Shown here one piece after another: positions 13,601-22,689 of a stretch of 64,000 nucleotides of DNA. The notes under the pieces are model-generated. The model saw nothing but the letters and a program-made list of their open reading frames with translations. It was not told the origin of the DNA and made no database searches. Made by a program: the position numbers and the translations under genes. The DNA is from Omphiscola glabra (Eukaryota > Mollusca > Gastropoda > Lymnaeidae), in NCBI GenBank assembly GCA_964017045.1, contig OZ024794.1:20029617-20093616 (forward strand), written 5' to 3'. How positions within the stretch are numbered: position 1 is the first letter of the stretch; every line of letters starts with the position of its first letter.

Positions 13601-16544
13601 GAAACAAGACAAAATAGATGCTACAACAAACAAGAAAAAAAGTAGTGCTACACCAAACAGGAAGAAAAATGTTAAACATAATCAGATTGTTGTTTTTTAA
13701 AAATAAAAATATGGTCACAGTAAACAAATCAATATTGAAACAAGAAGAGCGAATTGATTCAGGCAACCGTTTCTTCCAAGCTTTCCGTCCCGACCGAAAG
13801 ACTCCCTAAGCGGTGCTGGGGGGTAACGCAACACCTTCAATCCGGAGTGGAAACAAACACGCCAATACACTAGGGAGAGTGGACTGCGAACGCTTTAAAC
13901 GCAGCGTTCTTGGTCGAACGGATTTCCCCCAGGCTAGGGGTGAGGTTACCGGCGTCTCGCCGCACGATCTGTCGTCGGGGAAACCCGCGTCTTACCAGTG
14001 TGGAGGTTTTCGGGGGGGGGGGCATGAAGAGCTCGCACTTGAAGGCCCACCGACGACGTTTACCAAGTGACATTTTCAGTTATTTTAAAAGATAAACAAA
14101 TAAAGCTATTTTTATTCGCGAAGAAAACAGGTAGGATGTAGCTGCGCTGCGACGTATGGTAAAAAGCCATTTAAAACAATGTAATGTAAGAATTCATGCT
14201 CATCGCGTGCAATTCTACAATTATATCAATTTTTGTGTTTACATATTTTGAAGCTGGCAATTTTGTATTTTTATTTTAAACCAGATCTGTGTAAAGTTTC
14301 TTGTTTAAATGGTGGAGTGTGCACTGGACCAAACACCTGCAACTGTACTCCCCCGTATAGCGGTGACCACTGTCAAACGTTTGCTCTTGTCACAGGAGTG
14401 TCCTCACAACGTAACTGAAATATGCGGCTAAAAATATATTGTAGCTATTTTACAAAACTATGTGCTTCAGGAAAGATATTAACAATTACACTTGTAAATT
14501 GCAACAAGAGCTTACGAAATCAACTAACTTAAAATAAACTAAAGACTTACAAGACAATGAACCATCCTGAGATAAGATGTTTATTTCTGCCCTTGTGACG
14601 GCATTTCTTCATTTTGTTTTATGTAATAGTTGATTAAAGCATACTAAGCAAGCTAATATAGTTTTAAGTTTCGTTCACAGACTGCCCACTACCTGCTCCA
14701 CTTGTCAATGGTAGAATTGATTGCCACTATTCAAACACATCACGCAATCAAATGTAGGTGTTGCCTGATTTTATTTAAACCTTTTAAAAAAAATATATAT
14801 ATATATCATTGTTCCTATAATATCTCTTTAATTCGTTTGCTCTATCTTTATTTCTCTCTTTCTCTATCCCTCTTTATTTCTCTATCTCTTTTTCCTTCCC
14901 TCTATTGCTTTCATCCTTTCACAAACATTTTCTCCGGCTCTCTCCCTTTCTCACTCCATTTCTTTCTTTGTCTGTCTCTTTATCTTTCCTTCTACTTCTA
15001 TTTACGTATTCAATTCTCTTTCTCTCGTTTTAAAATGTTTGTAATATTCAGAGTATGTCAGTACAACTGTACATCCGGGTACATGTTTGAGGGTACAAGA
15101 GCCCAAACGTTTGACTTCTCGTGTGACGTATCATTGGGTTACTATGACCCGCCCTTGACCCCTGGCTGTGTCCGTGAGTTTCATTCATTAAATAGAACCC
15201 ACGTTTTGTAACAATAGAGACGTGTGGTTTAGACTTTTTAAAAATTAAATATCCACAACAAATTTTACAAATTTTAATTGAAGAAATCGCTGAGATAAAT
15301 ACAGATTGTGTATCTTGTTAAGTATAATAATTTTACTATTCCTTTTTAGCTAAATAAAGGCTAATTTATTTAAATGCAAATTTCTCTAGGCAATATTACC
15401 ATGAACAAATGTCAATTACGTTTACAGTAAATAGAATTCTCAAAATTAGATTCTTCTTTAAACAACCCTTAAAAACAAATTTTTTGTATCAATCCTTTAT
15501 AAAATGTAATATGGAGCAATGGGTGTGTATCTCAAAATCTGACAAAAAATGCATGCAAATAACGCACTTTATAAGAATCCCATTTAGTGCACCCCCCCCC
15601 CCCCCCCCCCCAAGGTTTGCACTTTTCTTTCACGCCCCTGAACTATGTTAATAGTCTTATGACCAAACAGCTTTAACACCGCAGATTTATTACACCAAAA
15701 ATATTAGAAAAACAAAATAAAATATTACGCAGACAACGCAATCGCGATTTTTAAAAAAATCATCTCATTAGCGCAGTTATCGTGAATTTTATTTCGTCAA
15801 ATCAGTGTCATCTTATTTCCTTTCTTGAAAAACAGAAGAAAAAAAAACTGATTTTTCTCTTTGGAGTTTGATGGTGGTGCTGAAAATGTGAAAGAACGTG
15901 TTGTTATCGGCCAGAAGAGTGTGTGCCGAGTTTCAGCTCAATTGTTTGACGAGAAATGTGTCAGCTAGACTTCCGAAGACTTTGCCGGCTAAATACGCCC
16001 AAAAGAGAAGTTGATATAAAGGATTAAACAAATCAATCAACAGCGATTGTTGTGGTATAGTTTCTTTTGTTTTACGGTAAAAGTCTCAATTTAAATATGG
16101 CGTCATATAGCTGATATGTAAAGGGGCTGGAATATTAGCATAGTAATAAAGTTCATGGGGTTGGCCTACCGGCGGAAACCGGTGGCACTGATTGGGAATA
16201 ATATAAAGTGCGTTACTAGAATGCATGTTTCATCAGGTAGGCCAAATATTAGTAGTAGCGAATTTCTCGCATAGTGGCCGCCACTGTTTAGCGGGTTATA
16301 GCTAGTTGATAATAATTTAATCAAGTAAAGTCTTTCGTTTAAGAAGAACAAACAGAATTGTAGATCACTGTATTTGCATATAATAATATACTTCTTTAAA
16401 AATTGCAGCAATAACTTTGAATCCTCAGCTTCGTGTCATCCCCCGTGTTCCAATGGCGGCCTTTGTATGAAGAACAATACGTGTAGCTGTGTGCCCCCTT
16501 ACACGGGTGAACGGTGTTTGGCCCAGGTTTCTATCATAGGATAA
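1625..16544 (+). CDS. Copy A: secreted protein with three alternating selectin-type CCP (sushi) and EGF domains, complete ten-exon gene
   Basis: Proposed join: 1625-1683, 2350-2390, 3851-3923, 6444-6565, 10707-10802, 11472-11669, 14285-14410, 14681-14753, 15052-15173, 16429-16544. All introns are GT-AG, phases match at all nine junctions, and the total is 1026 nt (341 residues plus TAA). Residues 1 to about 19 are a hydrophobic signal peptide. CCP1 (cysteines 35, 48, 60, 64, 82, 97), EGF1 (101-128), CCP2 (135-194), EGF2 (199-226), CCP3 (240-302) and EGF3 (306-333) follow, each with six cysteines. Six-cysteine CCPs are the selectin type; ordinary sushi domains have four. No transmembrane segment or GPI signal is seen, so the product should be secreted. 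Domain boundaries are phase 1-1, as in shuffled extracellular modules. CCP1 and CCP3 are each split 73+122 nt, while CCP2 is a single exon. Ligand and function are unknown; recognition or adhesion is a guess. The exon model is strong; missed extra exons are possible. Confidence 0.88.
1684..3850 (+). other. Introns 1 and 2 of copy A
   Basis: Apart from exon 2 this is AT-rich intron, collinear with 56169-59409 in copy C. Near 2793 and 57935 both copies have a short open frame, but it is conserved only as intron sequence and has no recognisable domain. Confidence 0.55.
2350..2390 (+). CDS. Copy A exon 2: short linker
   Basis: A 41-nt exon with a tacag acceptor and gtaag donor. It completes a Cys codon from exon 1 and encodes a polar linker (DSAIKVARNAETE). 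The same exon, equal in length and phase, lies at 57492-57532 in copy C. That conservation supports it despite its size. Confidence 0.75.
3851..3923 (+). CDS. Copy A exon 3: first half of CCP1
   Basis: Encodes CKTPPGIDNG followed by LEC, the start of a sushi domain (C-x-x-P-P-x-x-x-N-G). The exon is 73 nt, phase 1 in and phase 2 out, with a gtaag donor. An N-G-T glycosylation sequon is present. The paralogue in copy C is at 59410-59482. Confidence 0.85.
4350..4880. repeat. GC-rich interspersed repeat, intron 3 of A
   Basis: About 530 bp of GC-rich sequence in an AT-rich intron. It shares ctgcgtttaaagcg and cagtccactctcc with copies at 13760-14070, 53664-53987 and 59963-60480. The 13.8 and 53.7 kb copies are in reverse orientation. 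Long open frames on both strands reflect base composition, not coding. The family is unknown; no target duplications could be placed. Confidence 0.6.
5781..5935. mobile_element. Short MITE-like element, GGCGTAA family
   Basis: Homologous to 37771-37908 and 60650-60780 at the same place in intron 3 of B and C, so it predates the duplication. The better preserved B copy has inverted ends tgtggcgtaa and ttacgccac. The core carries gggcggtcagccccg. The ends in A are degraded. Confidence 0.45.
6040..6192. mobile_element. hAT-type MITE specific to copy A
   Basis: A 153-bp insert starting cggatgcgtaac and ending gttacgcctctg, an imperfect inverted pair. It is flanked by ATTCTAAA at 6032-6039 and 6193-6200. 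Copy C has the uninterrupted site (near 61607), so this insertion came after the copies separated or was lost there. Confidence 0.7.
6444..6565 (+). CDS. Copy A exon 4: second half of CCP1
   Basis: Encodes the FCTYKCQAGYHF, YLCDVSEGFFD and IKC segments, which supply cysteines three to six of a selectin-type sushi domain. The usual Trp before the last cysteine is replaced by Phe-Phe. The exon is 122 nt with a gacag acceptor and a gtaag donor. Paralogues are at 44382-44503 (B) and 63442-63563 (C). Confidence 0.88.
6566..7640 (+). other. Intron 4 of A, proximal part
   Basis: Contains purine-rich GGGGTAAC repeats (about 6650-6780), also present after exon 4 of B (44590-44680) and C (63650-63740). 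The part near 6900-7190 is related to 13660-14220 in intron 6, which supports internal duplication of gene segments. Confidence 0.5.
7640..7770. repeat. Tandem repeat of about 55 bp, three units
   Basis: Three degenerate copies of a unit containing ccaaccagatcacgtt and actcttccaaagcc. It lies just before the 21-bp array. Copy B has one to two units near 45120-45190. Confidence 0.55.
7803..8206. repeat. 21-bp minisatellite, about 19 units
   Basis: The unit is gccaaccaagactctttgg plus aa. Its length is a multiple of three, so several frames stay open on both strands (heptapeptide EANQDSL on the + strand). A variant series recurs 126 bp apart, a small higher-order repeat. Copy B has only about one unit at 45215-45232. 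Confidence 0.9.
8311..8915. repeat. 34-bp minisatellite, about 15 units, with a 17-18 bp tail array
   Basis: The unit holds taacgtcgcagagaagacct followed by an (AG)n tract of varying length. The last 90 bp collapse to a short agagaagacctgtctaa unit. It is absent from copy B, where tacataacgt runs straight on into another repeat. Confidence 0.88.
9000..9140. repeat. 42-bp repeat, about three units in copy A
   Basis: Units contain ccatcgccaatgttgcccc and gagacaagtc. The same unit is expanded to about 11 copies in B (45351-45840). Confidence 0.75.
9141..9920 (+). other. Intron 4 of A between arrays
   Basis: Unique AT-rich intron, collinear with 45841-47100 in copy B apart from indels. No exon is seen. 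Confidence 0.5.
9925..10600. repeat. 72-bp minisatellite made of four 18-bp subunits, about nine units
   Basis: Each 72-bp unit contains four related 18-mers of the type x-ttgatagttacgcc. Both lengths are multiples of three, giving long open frames on both strands that should not be called genes. Copy B holds about one subunit at 47098-47130. Confidence 0.9.
10707..10802 (+). CDS. Copy A exon 5: EGF1
   Basis: Encodes one EGF-like domain with spacing C-x3-C-x5-C-x5-C-x-C-x8-C (CNLPC, NGGQC, NTCMC, YYGQQC). The exon is 96 nt and symmetrical phase 1-1, with a accag acceptor and gtgag donor. The paralogue in copy B (47227-47322) has lost its acceptor. Confidence 0.88.
10803..11265 (+). other. 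Intron 5 of copy A
   Basis: AT-rich intron, collinear with 47323-47760 in B. No gene is seen. Confidence 0.5.
11266..11391. repeat. Near-perfect palindrome with arms of 53-57 bp
   Basis: The left arm 11266-11318 starts attgccattaatacc and the right arm 11335-11391 ends ggtattaatggcaat. The 16-base spacer is (AT)n. The paralogous B intron has only the right arm (about 47828-47884), so the left arm is an inverted duplication gained in A or lost in B. Confidence 0.85.
11472..11669 (+). CDS. Copy A exon 6: CCP2 in one exon
   Basis: Encodes a whole six-cysteine sushi domain: TCTSSVTPRFGSLDC, VCIPKC, YVCSKDGTW, then PDC. It keeps the canonical Trp. Unlike CCP1 and CCP3 it has no internal intron. 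The exon is 198 nt, phase 1-1, with a tcag acceptor and gtcag donor. Confidence 0.88.
11745..12175. repeat. 25-bp minisatellite, about 17 units, intron 6 of A
   Basis: The unit is gtagcacacagtgtagggta plus aaacc. Because 25 is not a multiple of three, the array reads through in all frames of the - strand, producing several overlapping spurious ORFs. Copy B has about seven units (48265-48440). Confidence 0.88.
12735..13003. repeat. 42-bp minisatellite, about six units, intron 6 of A
   Basis: The unit alternates ataccatgatatggat and tcatacaataaaatgg. It is expanded to about 11 units in B (49105-49560). Open frames across it are a consequence of the 42-bp period. Confidence 0.85.
13760..14070. 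repeat. GC-rich interspersed repeat, intron 6 of A, reverse orientation
   Basis: Reverse complement of the family seen at 4350-4880. It contains ggagagtggactgcg, cgctttaaacgcag and ccgaccgaaagactccc. The collinear copy in B is at 53664-53987. Confidence 0.6.
14285..14410 (+). CDS. Copy A exon 7: EGF2 plus short linker
   Basis: Encodes CKVSC, NGGVC, NTCNC and YSGDHC, an EGF-like domain, followed by a 12-residue linker. The acceptor is accag and the donor at 14411 is gtaact. This donor is chosen because it alone keeps phase 1 with the next exon; an earlier gt inside the exon would break the frame. Confidence 0.82.
14681..14753 (+). CDS. Copy A exon 8: first half of CCP3
   Basis: Encodes CPLPAPLVNGRIDC, a sushi start very like selectin repeats. 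It has the same 73-nt length and phase as exon 3. Acceptor tcacag, donor gtaggt. Confidence 0.84.
14754..15051 (+). repeat. Intron 8 of A, pyrimidine-rich tract
   Basis: The + strand is rich in tctct and tttct motifs through most of this 298-bp intron. In B the same place holds a regular 17-bp unit (54780-54905). Confidence 0.6.
15052..15173 (+). CDS. Copy A exon 9: second half of CCP3
   Basis: Encodes VCQYNCTSGYMF, FSCDVSLGYYD and PGC. The exon is 122 nt, the same as exon 4, which indicates internal duplication of a split CCP unit. Acceptor ttcag, donor gtgag. Confidence 0.86.
15174..16428 (+). other. Intron 9 of copy A
   Basis: AT-rich with a C-tract at 15591-15611. Homology with copy B stops near 15330, which marks the duplication breakpoint. 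No other exon is recognised. Confidence 0.5.
16429..16544 (+). CDS. Copy A exon 10: EGF3 and stop
   Basis: Encodes CHPPC, NGGLC, NTCSC and YTGERC, then LAQVSIIG and a TAA stop at 16542-16544. The acceptor is cctcag. No usable donor precedes the stop, and poly(A) signals follow at once. No counterpart exists in fragment B. Confidence 0.84.
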
Positions 16545-16546
16545 GG

Positions 16547-16663
16547 AATAAAATGTCCATGAACACAAATATAATGACTGACTTTGTTTTGTTTTTTTTT
16601 TAAATTTGGATGGAATGGATGTCCGTCCTTTAATAAACCTTTCTGATGAATTTGACTAATAAA
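16547..16663 (+). other. Poly(A) signals after copy A
   Basis: AATAAA occurs at 16547-16552, 16632-16637 and 16658-16663, just past the stop codon. The second or third gives a more normal 3'UTR length. Confidence 0.5.
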
Positions 16664-18050
16664 TGGCAATTTAAAAACAATATCACTTTGTTTTTTTTTT
16701 TGTTTTTTTCTTTACTTTTAAAGAATTTATTAATTTCTTATCAGTTTAAAGGAGCTTTACAAAAAAGAATTACTAATCCTTTGCTGCCCTCTTGGATACG
16801 ACTTCTGAGCTAAGTGCTACATTATATTTTTTGATACATTTTCATGTTATTCGTTTTTCTGTTTGTTCGCTGAGGAAGGCTTCCTGCCGACACGTTCGTT
16901 GTTTTGTTGCGTTCCTTTTATCAGGTTTAACCTTACTGTGTTCTACTAATTTCCCATTAATAAAATGAAAATGACATCATGGTAATGTTGAATACATGGG
17001 TTGAATAATTGGGTAGTGCTATATCTTGACAGATCTGTTGGTATCGATTATTGTAGTCTTAGATTTCTTTCAATATCCAATCCGACCATGACTACAATGT
17101 CAAAAAACGGGATGTCTACTAACTATTAAAGTGTTTTAAAATTTATAAATAAATGAACCATAAATAAATTTTGACAACGCATTGCTATAATACATGTTTA
17201 AAATTCATGTTCTTGACCTTTTGGTCATGTTCTTGGCCTGTTGGTCATGTTCTTGACCTGTTGGTCATGTTCTTGACCTGTTGGTCATGTTCTTGACATG
17301 TTGCTCATGTTTGATGAAAACTCAAGAAATAATTATTTAAACTAATGATTGAATCCATTCTCCCACAATTCGTGTCGCCCAAACAATGTTAGTGGAATAT
17401 TTAGTTGATATTCATGCAATCAATTTTGATACAGATTATAAAATTATACAAATAAATTGGCCAAGATAACCGAAATTTCTGTTGAATTATGGGATTATCT
17501 TTCGTTTCAGTGTGAGTGGATGGGAGTGTGTAAGAGTGGGAGTGTGTGGCTAACAAATCAGATGAAAGCACCAAGTCAACATATTGGAGTAGTATTTCTT
17601 AACTTGCCATGCTTCGCATTAACCATCACTAACACTTAAGAACGCTATAACTCAAGACCACAGTCGGGAGACGTATTGCGAGAAATTTAAAGACCAAGAC
17701 CTGAGTGTTGGTCGAAAAAGCTCACAGGCACTGTGTTCAGAGACGCGACACATATTTCAGGCTCATCTACACTATTTATAGAAGATAAATATAATGTAAA
17801 TTTAAATATTTATACCATACATTATTTTTTAAAAAACATTCTTAAGATTTGCATGCGTGCTTTATTACAACTAAACAACATATTGATAATCAAGACGTAA
17901 TGATGCCTCCTATATGGGTTTCTTTAACTCCTCTCCACTGTTTATAATGAGGAATGTGACCAAGTTTGAGTCATAAGAAAAACGGAAAACCTGACAATGG
18001 ACAACACAAAGAACTAGAGATGTGGGCTAAAGAGCCTTCGACAACTGAAA
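16664..18050. other. Intergenic between copy A and the PLAC8-like gene
   Basis: AT-rich. A 20-bp repeat (about five units of catgttcttgacctgttggt) sits at 17205-17310. TTTATT at 17861-17866 is a possible poly(A) signal for the - strand gene. No coding exon is seen. Confidence 0.5.
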
Positions 18051-18054
18051 TAGT

Positions 18055-18266
18055 TACAGACAGAGACAAACACTCTAAGGTTCAAGATAGAGACCAACAC
18101 TCTAAGGTTCAAGACAGAGACAAACACTCTAAGGCTCTAGACAGAGACAAACACTCTAAGGTTCAAGACAGAGACAAACACTCTAAGGCTCAAGACAGAG
18201 ACAAACACTCTAAGGTTCAAGACAGAGACAAACACTCTAAGGTTCAAAACAGAGACAAACACTCTT
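18055..18266. repeat. 27-bp minisatellite, about eight units
   Basis: The unit contains gacagagacaaacactctaa plus ggttcaa and reads as a nine-residue repeat. It lies downstream of the PLAC8-like gene. The associated open frame is not supported as a gene. Confidence 0.85.
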
Positions 18267-18597
18267 AGCTTGCTGCATAGAAATGTCGTTGACAGGAAAT
18301 GATAGACAAATTCAGTTAAGGAAGTGACCCATTGCCACTGTTGAGCTTAATGAACCATTTCCGCTGTTGAGCTTAAAGAGAATGACTTTGTTTCTATTTA
18401 GTCTCTCGGCACTTATACAAGGTTATAAAGACATTCACGTTTTTGAAGGAAAATAATAATTTAAAAGACCAAAAAAGGCTAAGAATTAAACAAAATGATA
18501 ACATCATATAGTAAAACATGGACATGTTGATTTATAATGTTAAAGGTCAATATTAAGGATCCCGGGTTCACATGACGTCATACAGAATGTTGGAAAT

Positions 18598-18723
18598 TTA
18601 CATCCCAACATTGGACGCGGCATAATTGTTTTTCGTCTTGACAAACTTCACCTCCCTGGCCAGCTGACAGAGGGCGCACGGGGAACAACACCACGTGATC
18701 AAGCAGTCGTTATAGATGGAGCC
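18598..18723 (-). CDS. PLAC8-like exon 4 and stop
   Basis: Acceptor cacag. Encodes GSIYNDCLITWCCSPCALCQ, then LAREVKFVK and a short polar tail, with TAA at 18600-18598. The GSIxND and CALCQ motifs are diagnostic. Confidence 0.88.
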   Translation of the reverse strand, partial: GSIYNDCLITWCCSPCALCQLAREVKFVKTKNNYAASNVGM

Positions 18724-21700
18724 CTGTGATTGGTTCAAGTGGTAGACCGAAAGAAGAGAAGAAAAGGGGTGTGGGAATTTTAAAAAAAAAACAAGTTTTA
18801 ATTGTACTATTTACTATAACTTCGTAAGTCTGACCGTCTCACTGTCTGGCTGTCTAACTGTCTGACTGTCTGGGTCAAACCATGTAATCGATAATCAATT
18901 TTTGACACACTTCTATGATTGCAAAGTTTTTTGAATTATTTAACATATGTGAATTTTTGTTGACCATATCATGTCACTTTATTTAAGAAATTTAACTTCA
19001 TTGTTAACCTCGAATAAGCTTTATGGATGTATGTGTCACGTGACGCTATTTAAAGGTGCTAAGAATTTCAGACAAACTTAACTTAACCTGTGTTTCCCCA
19101 AAAAGTTTAATAATTTTTATTTTTTTAAGCAATGTTCAATGCACCAGTTCAGAGGTTCTTAGATAGTTCGGAAAGACCCACATAAACATATTTTTTACAC
19201 AATTTTATAAACATTTGTTATCGTGGGGCTGAAGGAAATGTGGTTTAAATTCAAGATAGGGGTGCGGGAAATTTTTTGAGATCAAAATGGGGCGCCGTTT
19301 TGCATAAATTAAGAACAAAACTACACTAGAAACAAAACTATTGAAGAAGTCAAAAGTAAGAAATAATAATAAAATGATATAAATAAATAGTTAAATATAT
19401 TCTAGTAGAATTTAAAAGTATTTACAATCATTAACAATTTTCAATGCACAGTTCTAATATTAAAATAATATTTAAAAGTACAAAGATAAATAAAAATCCT
19501 CTATCCCGAAACGTTAAAATGTACCTGTATGTGCTCCTGTGTCCTCAATTTAACCCTCAGTAAGAGATCCGCAGCAGGCACAACGCATGGCAGACCAATG
19601 AACTCGTCCATGTCCCGGGACACTTGCATGGCCAAGCATGGTGACAAGAAGCATCCACAGAGACCTGTGTCCGTTTGTTAGGAAATCAAATGAGTTTACC
19701 AGTGATATCCTCCCTATATCAAGATGGTAACCCTTTCAGTAAGGGGTGTCCACCACGCCCTCTCCCACCACCCTTTCAGCAAGGCGTGTCCACCACGCCC
19801 TCTCCCACCACCCTTTCAGCAAGGGGTGTCCACCACGCCCTCTCCCCCCACCCTTTCTGTAAGGGGTGTCCACCACGCCCTCTCCCCCACCCTTTCAATA
19901 AAGGGTTCCACCACGCCCTCTTCCCCCCACCCTTTCAGTAAGGGGTGTCCACCACGCCCTCTCCCCCCACCCTTTCAGTAAGGGGTGTCCACCACGCTCT
20001 CTTCCCCCCACCCTTTCAGTAGGGGGTGTCCACCACGCCCTCTCCCCCCACCCTTTCAGTAAGGGGTGTCCACCACGCCCTCTCCCCCCACCCTTTCAAA
20101 TATAATAGCAATGTTGCGTGACCCCAAAAAATAAAATTAAGTTAAAAAGAAGTGTTAGCACCTTAAACTGTTTCTTATTTTGTTATGTAGTTGACCTTTG
20201 ACCTGTTGTCTTGAGGGATGACAGGTCAAGCCGTTTGCTAGTAATTGTCACAGATCATTTTTAGCAGGTGGTTAATCAGGTTCACCAGACTATATTATAC
20301 AGTACTCACATATGGGCATGTCGTCGAAGCAGCTGAAGAGGGAAGATGACCAGTCACGTGGTGCCTGCGTAGAGCGGCCAGGCTGCTGGACAATGATGGT
20401 GTTTGTGACGCTGCCAGACTGAGGCTGGGCCTGGATGACGCCTCCCTGCCAAGAATGGAAGTGGTTTCGCCGGTGAAAGGACTTACAGTATTTGAAGTGG
20501 TTAGGTTGGTTACAGTGGTTACGGAGGTTACGTTTTTACGTTGGTTACAGTGGTTGAAAATGTTGTATTTGATATAGGGGTTATGTTGGTTACGATGGTT
20601 AAGATGGTTAAAGAGGACACAGTGGTTGAAGTGTATACAAGGGCGTAAGTGGTTACATGGGTTATCCGATGGTTATGGCTGATTATGGCGCTGAAAAGAA
20701 AGCACCACCAACCTAAGCTACTTAGTCATCACCATCAGTGTAAGCTACTTAGTCATCACCATCAGTGTAAGCTACTTAGTCATCACCATCAGTGTAAGCT
20801 ACTTAGACAGCACCACCAGTGTAAGCTACTGAGTCAGCACCATCAGTGTAAGCTACTGAGACAGCACCATCAGTGTAAGCTACTTAGACAGCACCACCAG
20901 TGTAAGCTACTGAGACAGCACCATCAGTGTAAGCTACTGAGACAGCACCAATTAGTGTCAGCTACTTGGACAACACCATCAATGTAAGCTAATGAGACAG
21001 CACTATCAGTGTAAGCTACTGAGACAGCAGTACCAGTGTAAGCTACTGAGACAGCACTTTTAAGCTACTGAGACAGCCCTTTCAGTGTAAGCTACTGAGA
21101 CAGCACTATCAGTGTAAGCTACTAAGACAGTACATGCCGTGAAAAGGATACACCTTATAAAACCTGCTCAACCAATCTTGTGTCGATAAAACTACAACCC
21201 ATTTGTAACATTTGTTTCATAACAATAGAACTATTATTTGAGATTACATAAATAAACAGGCTCTCTGTCCGGTCTCCAAACATTTCAATAGCACTAAACA
21301 TGAAGGGCATTTTAGAAATCGCAGTTACTGGTATATTGCTTATTAGTCACACACTGGATAGGGAGAATAAATTAATAACAAGATTTGGTACGTTAACTCC
21401 ATACGGGATAAACCAAATCCACAATTTTACATAACTGCAATGTCTTTTTCCTGATTTGGCTTTTACATTTTTCTTCAAGTCACTTCCTTTCCATTCTTCT
21501 TTACTTCGTTTCTTTTTGTTTTTTTCGCCCACTACTATTTTTTGCTCTCTTTTTTAGGTAGGATATATCTATATATATATATATATATATTATGTAAATT
21601 TGATTTATACTTTTTTTATATGCCTTTTTGTATTGGTGAAGGTATGTACCGAAACGTTTGCTTATGTATAATGAAAAATTATTATCAAAACTTATATATA

Positions 21701-22288
21701 TATTGTTATACTGACACAGATTGTTCGTGTCTAATTAATCTATTTCAAAGCTTTATCGCAGTCCAACACTTTTATAATTAGTTAACTAACCTCTCTAAGT
21801 ATGTTGACTGGGTGCATTGTGTTATGTCAATGAACTTGAACTGTGTACAACCTTTGTTAAGTTATTGCAACACAATTTATATACAATGTGGATTAAATTA
21901 GAATGTAAGGGGCAGTGGCGTAGCTAGGGTTGAGGCCTTGTTTTTTGCCACCCCCTGGGATGTTTTCCGACAATCCCGCCCCTCAAAAAAAAAAGGGCCG
22001 AACGTGGCGTAGAGCCCTTTGCCCACCTCTTCTTACGCCACTAGGGAGAGATGTAATTCATACTTTCATTTTTCTGTTACCTATGCATCAACTAATGTTG
22101 CGTTTTTTAAATTTAAGTTTATTAATCAGCCCCCCCCCCCTTTTCCCGCAAACCCATGTATTTTTTAACCCCCCACCCCCTTTATAGATGATCCTTTTGT
22201 TTTGAAAGTATAAGTTGAAGATATGATGTCATCAAAGAACAAGTGAGTTTGTTACCTGAGGCTGGTTCTGAAATCCATAGGACATCAT
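18598..22288 (-). CDS. PLAC8/cornifelin-family cysteine-rich protein, four exons
   Basis: Join on the - strand: 22288-22256, 20445-20310, 19664-19525, 18723-18598. All introns are GT-AG, phases fit (0, 1, 0), and the total is 435 nt (144 residues plus TAA). The N-terminal 40 residues are Gln/Pro/Ser-rich. The PLAC8 domain follows: DWSSSLFSCFDD, CLCGCFLSPCLAMQVSRDMD, LPCVVPAAD, RVKLRTQ, then GSIYNDCLITWCCSPCALCQ. The Cys-rich CxC and SPCALCQ motifs are family hallmarks. Some usual cysteines are replaced, for example Met-Pro-Ile where many members have Cys-Gly-x. Family members are small membrane-associated or cytoplasmic proteins whose roles vary by lineage; this one's role is unknown. It lies opposite in strand to the duplicated sushi/EGF genes. 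Introns 1 and 2 hold minisatellites. Confidence 0.87.
18724..19524 (-). other. Intron 3 of the PLAC8-like gene
   Basis: AT-rich, no gene. A short tctgactgtc repeat occurs near 18830-18870. Confidence 0.5.
19525..19664 (-). CDS. PLAC8-like exon 3
   Basis: Acceptor cacag, donor gtacat. Encodes the central Cys-rich block CLCGCFLSPCLAMQV, RDMDEF, LPCVVPAA and RVKLRTQ, all matching the order expected in PLAC8 proteins. Ends in phase 0. Confidence 0.88.
19725..20095. repeat. 40-bp minisatellite, about nine units, in PLAC8-like intron 2
   Basis: The unit holds ccctttcagtaaggggtgtc and caccacgccctctcc. It lies 60 bp from exon 3 in an otherwise AT-rich intron. Two open frames across it are repeat artefacts. 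Confidence 0.88.
20310..20445 (-). CDS. PLAC8-like exon 2
   Basis: Acceptor ggcag, donor gtgagt. Encodes the Gln/Ser/Thr-rich N-terminal region and the start of the domain, DWSSSLFSCFDDMPI, ending in phase 1. Confidence 0.86.
20460..20640. repeat. Degenerate GGTTA-rich repeat
   Basis: Irregular tandem ggttacggtggttac-type units. It is not a telomeric repeat. It lies immediately upstream of PLAC8-like exon 2. Confidence 0.6.
20695..21130. repeat. 27-bp minisatellite, about 15 units, in PLAC8-like intron 1
   Basis: The unit is cagtgtaagctactgagaca plus gcaccat. The units form two variant groups, with tcatcaccat at the left end and gacagcaccat after it. Confidence 0.85.
21131..22255 (-). other. 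Rest of PLAC8-like intron 1
   Basis: AT-rich, with an (AT)n microsatellite at 21571-21590 and the MITE at 21913-22042. No further exon is seen. Confidence 0.45.
21913..22042. mobile_element. CAGTGGCGTAGCTAGG-type MITE
   Basis: Starts cagtggcgtagctagg and ends cttacgccactag, an inverted pair. It is about 130 bp with no coding capacity. A clean target duplication could not be read. Confidence 0.6.
22256..22288 (-). CDS. PLAC8-like exon 1
   Basis: Encodes MMSYGFQNQPQ and ends at a gtaac donor (22255-22251). The start is one of two adjacent ATGs; either could be used. A possible acceptor (cacataag) lies just upstream at 22307, so a 5'UTR exon may precede it. Confidence 0.7.
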
Positions 22289-22689
22289 GGACAGAAAGAG
22301 CTAACACTTATGTGAGGAAAACGAACACAAAATGAACAGCAAACAGTGAACAAGGGAATTAAGTAAGGCTAACTTTTTTGTTTTGTTTTAAAGAACGGAA
22401 ATATCATCCATCAAATTGATCTCCCCCCCCCAACCCCCAAACCTCTTAACTAGAGATGGAGACATTGCACTTCCTCAAAGGAAAGCTAGCTTATACTTAT
22501 ATGTTCAGAACACTTCATGTCAGCGCACACCATTTTACATTCGAGTCTTTGTTCAAGGGGAGGGGGGGGGGGGAGGGGCTTTTGAGGTTCCGGGGCTCTT
22601 GAGATTTTGTTAAACTGGTTCTTTGGATAACATGACCGATAACAACAACGCAGTTTTAACAACAAAGCAGTTATTAAAAATGACACAGT

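Noticed and set aside
20460..20640. Telomere-like GGTTA repeats
   Set aside because: Units are irregular and do not follow TTAGGG; surrounded by gene exons.
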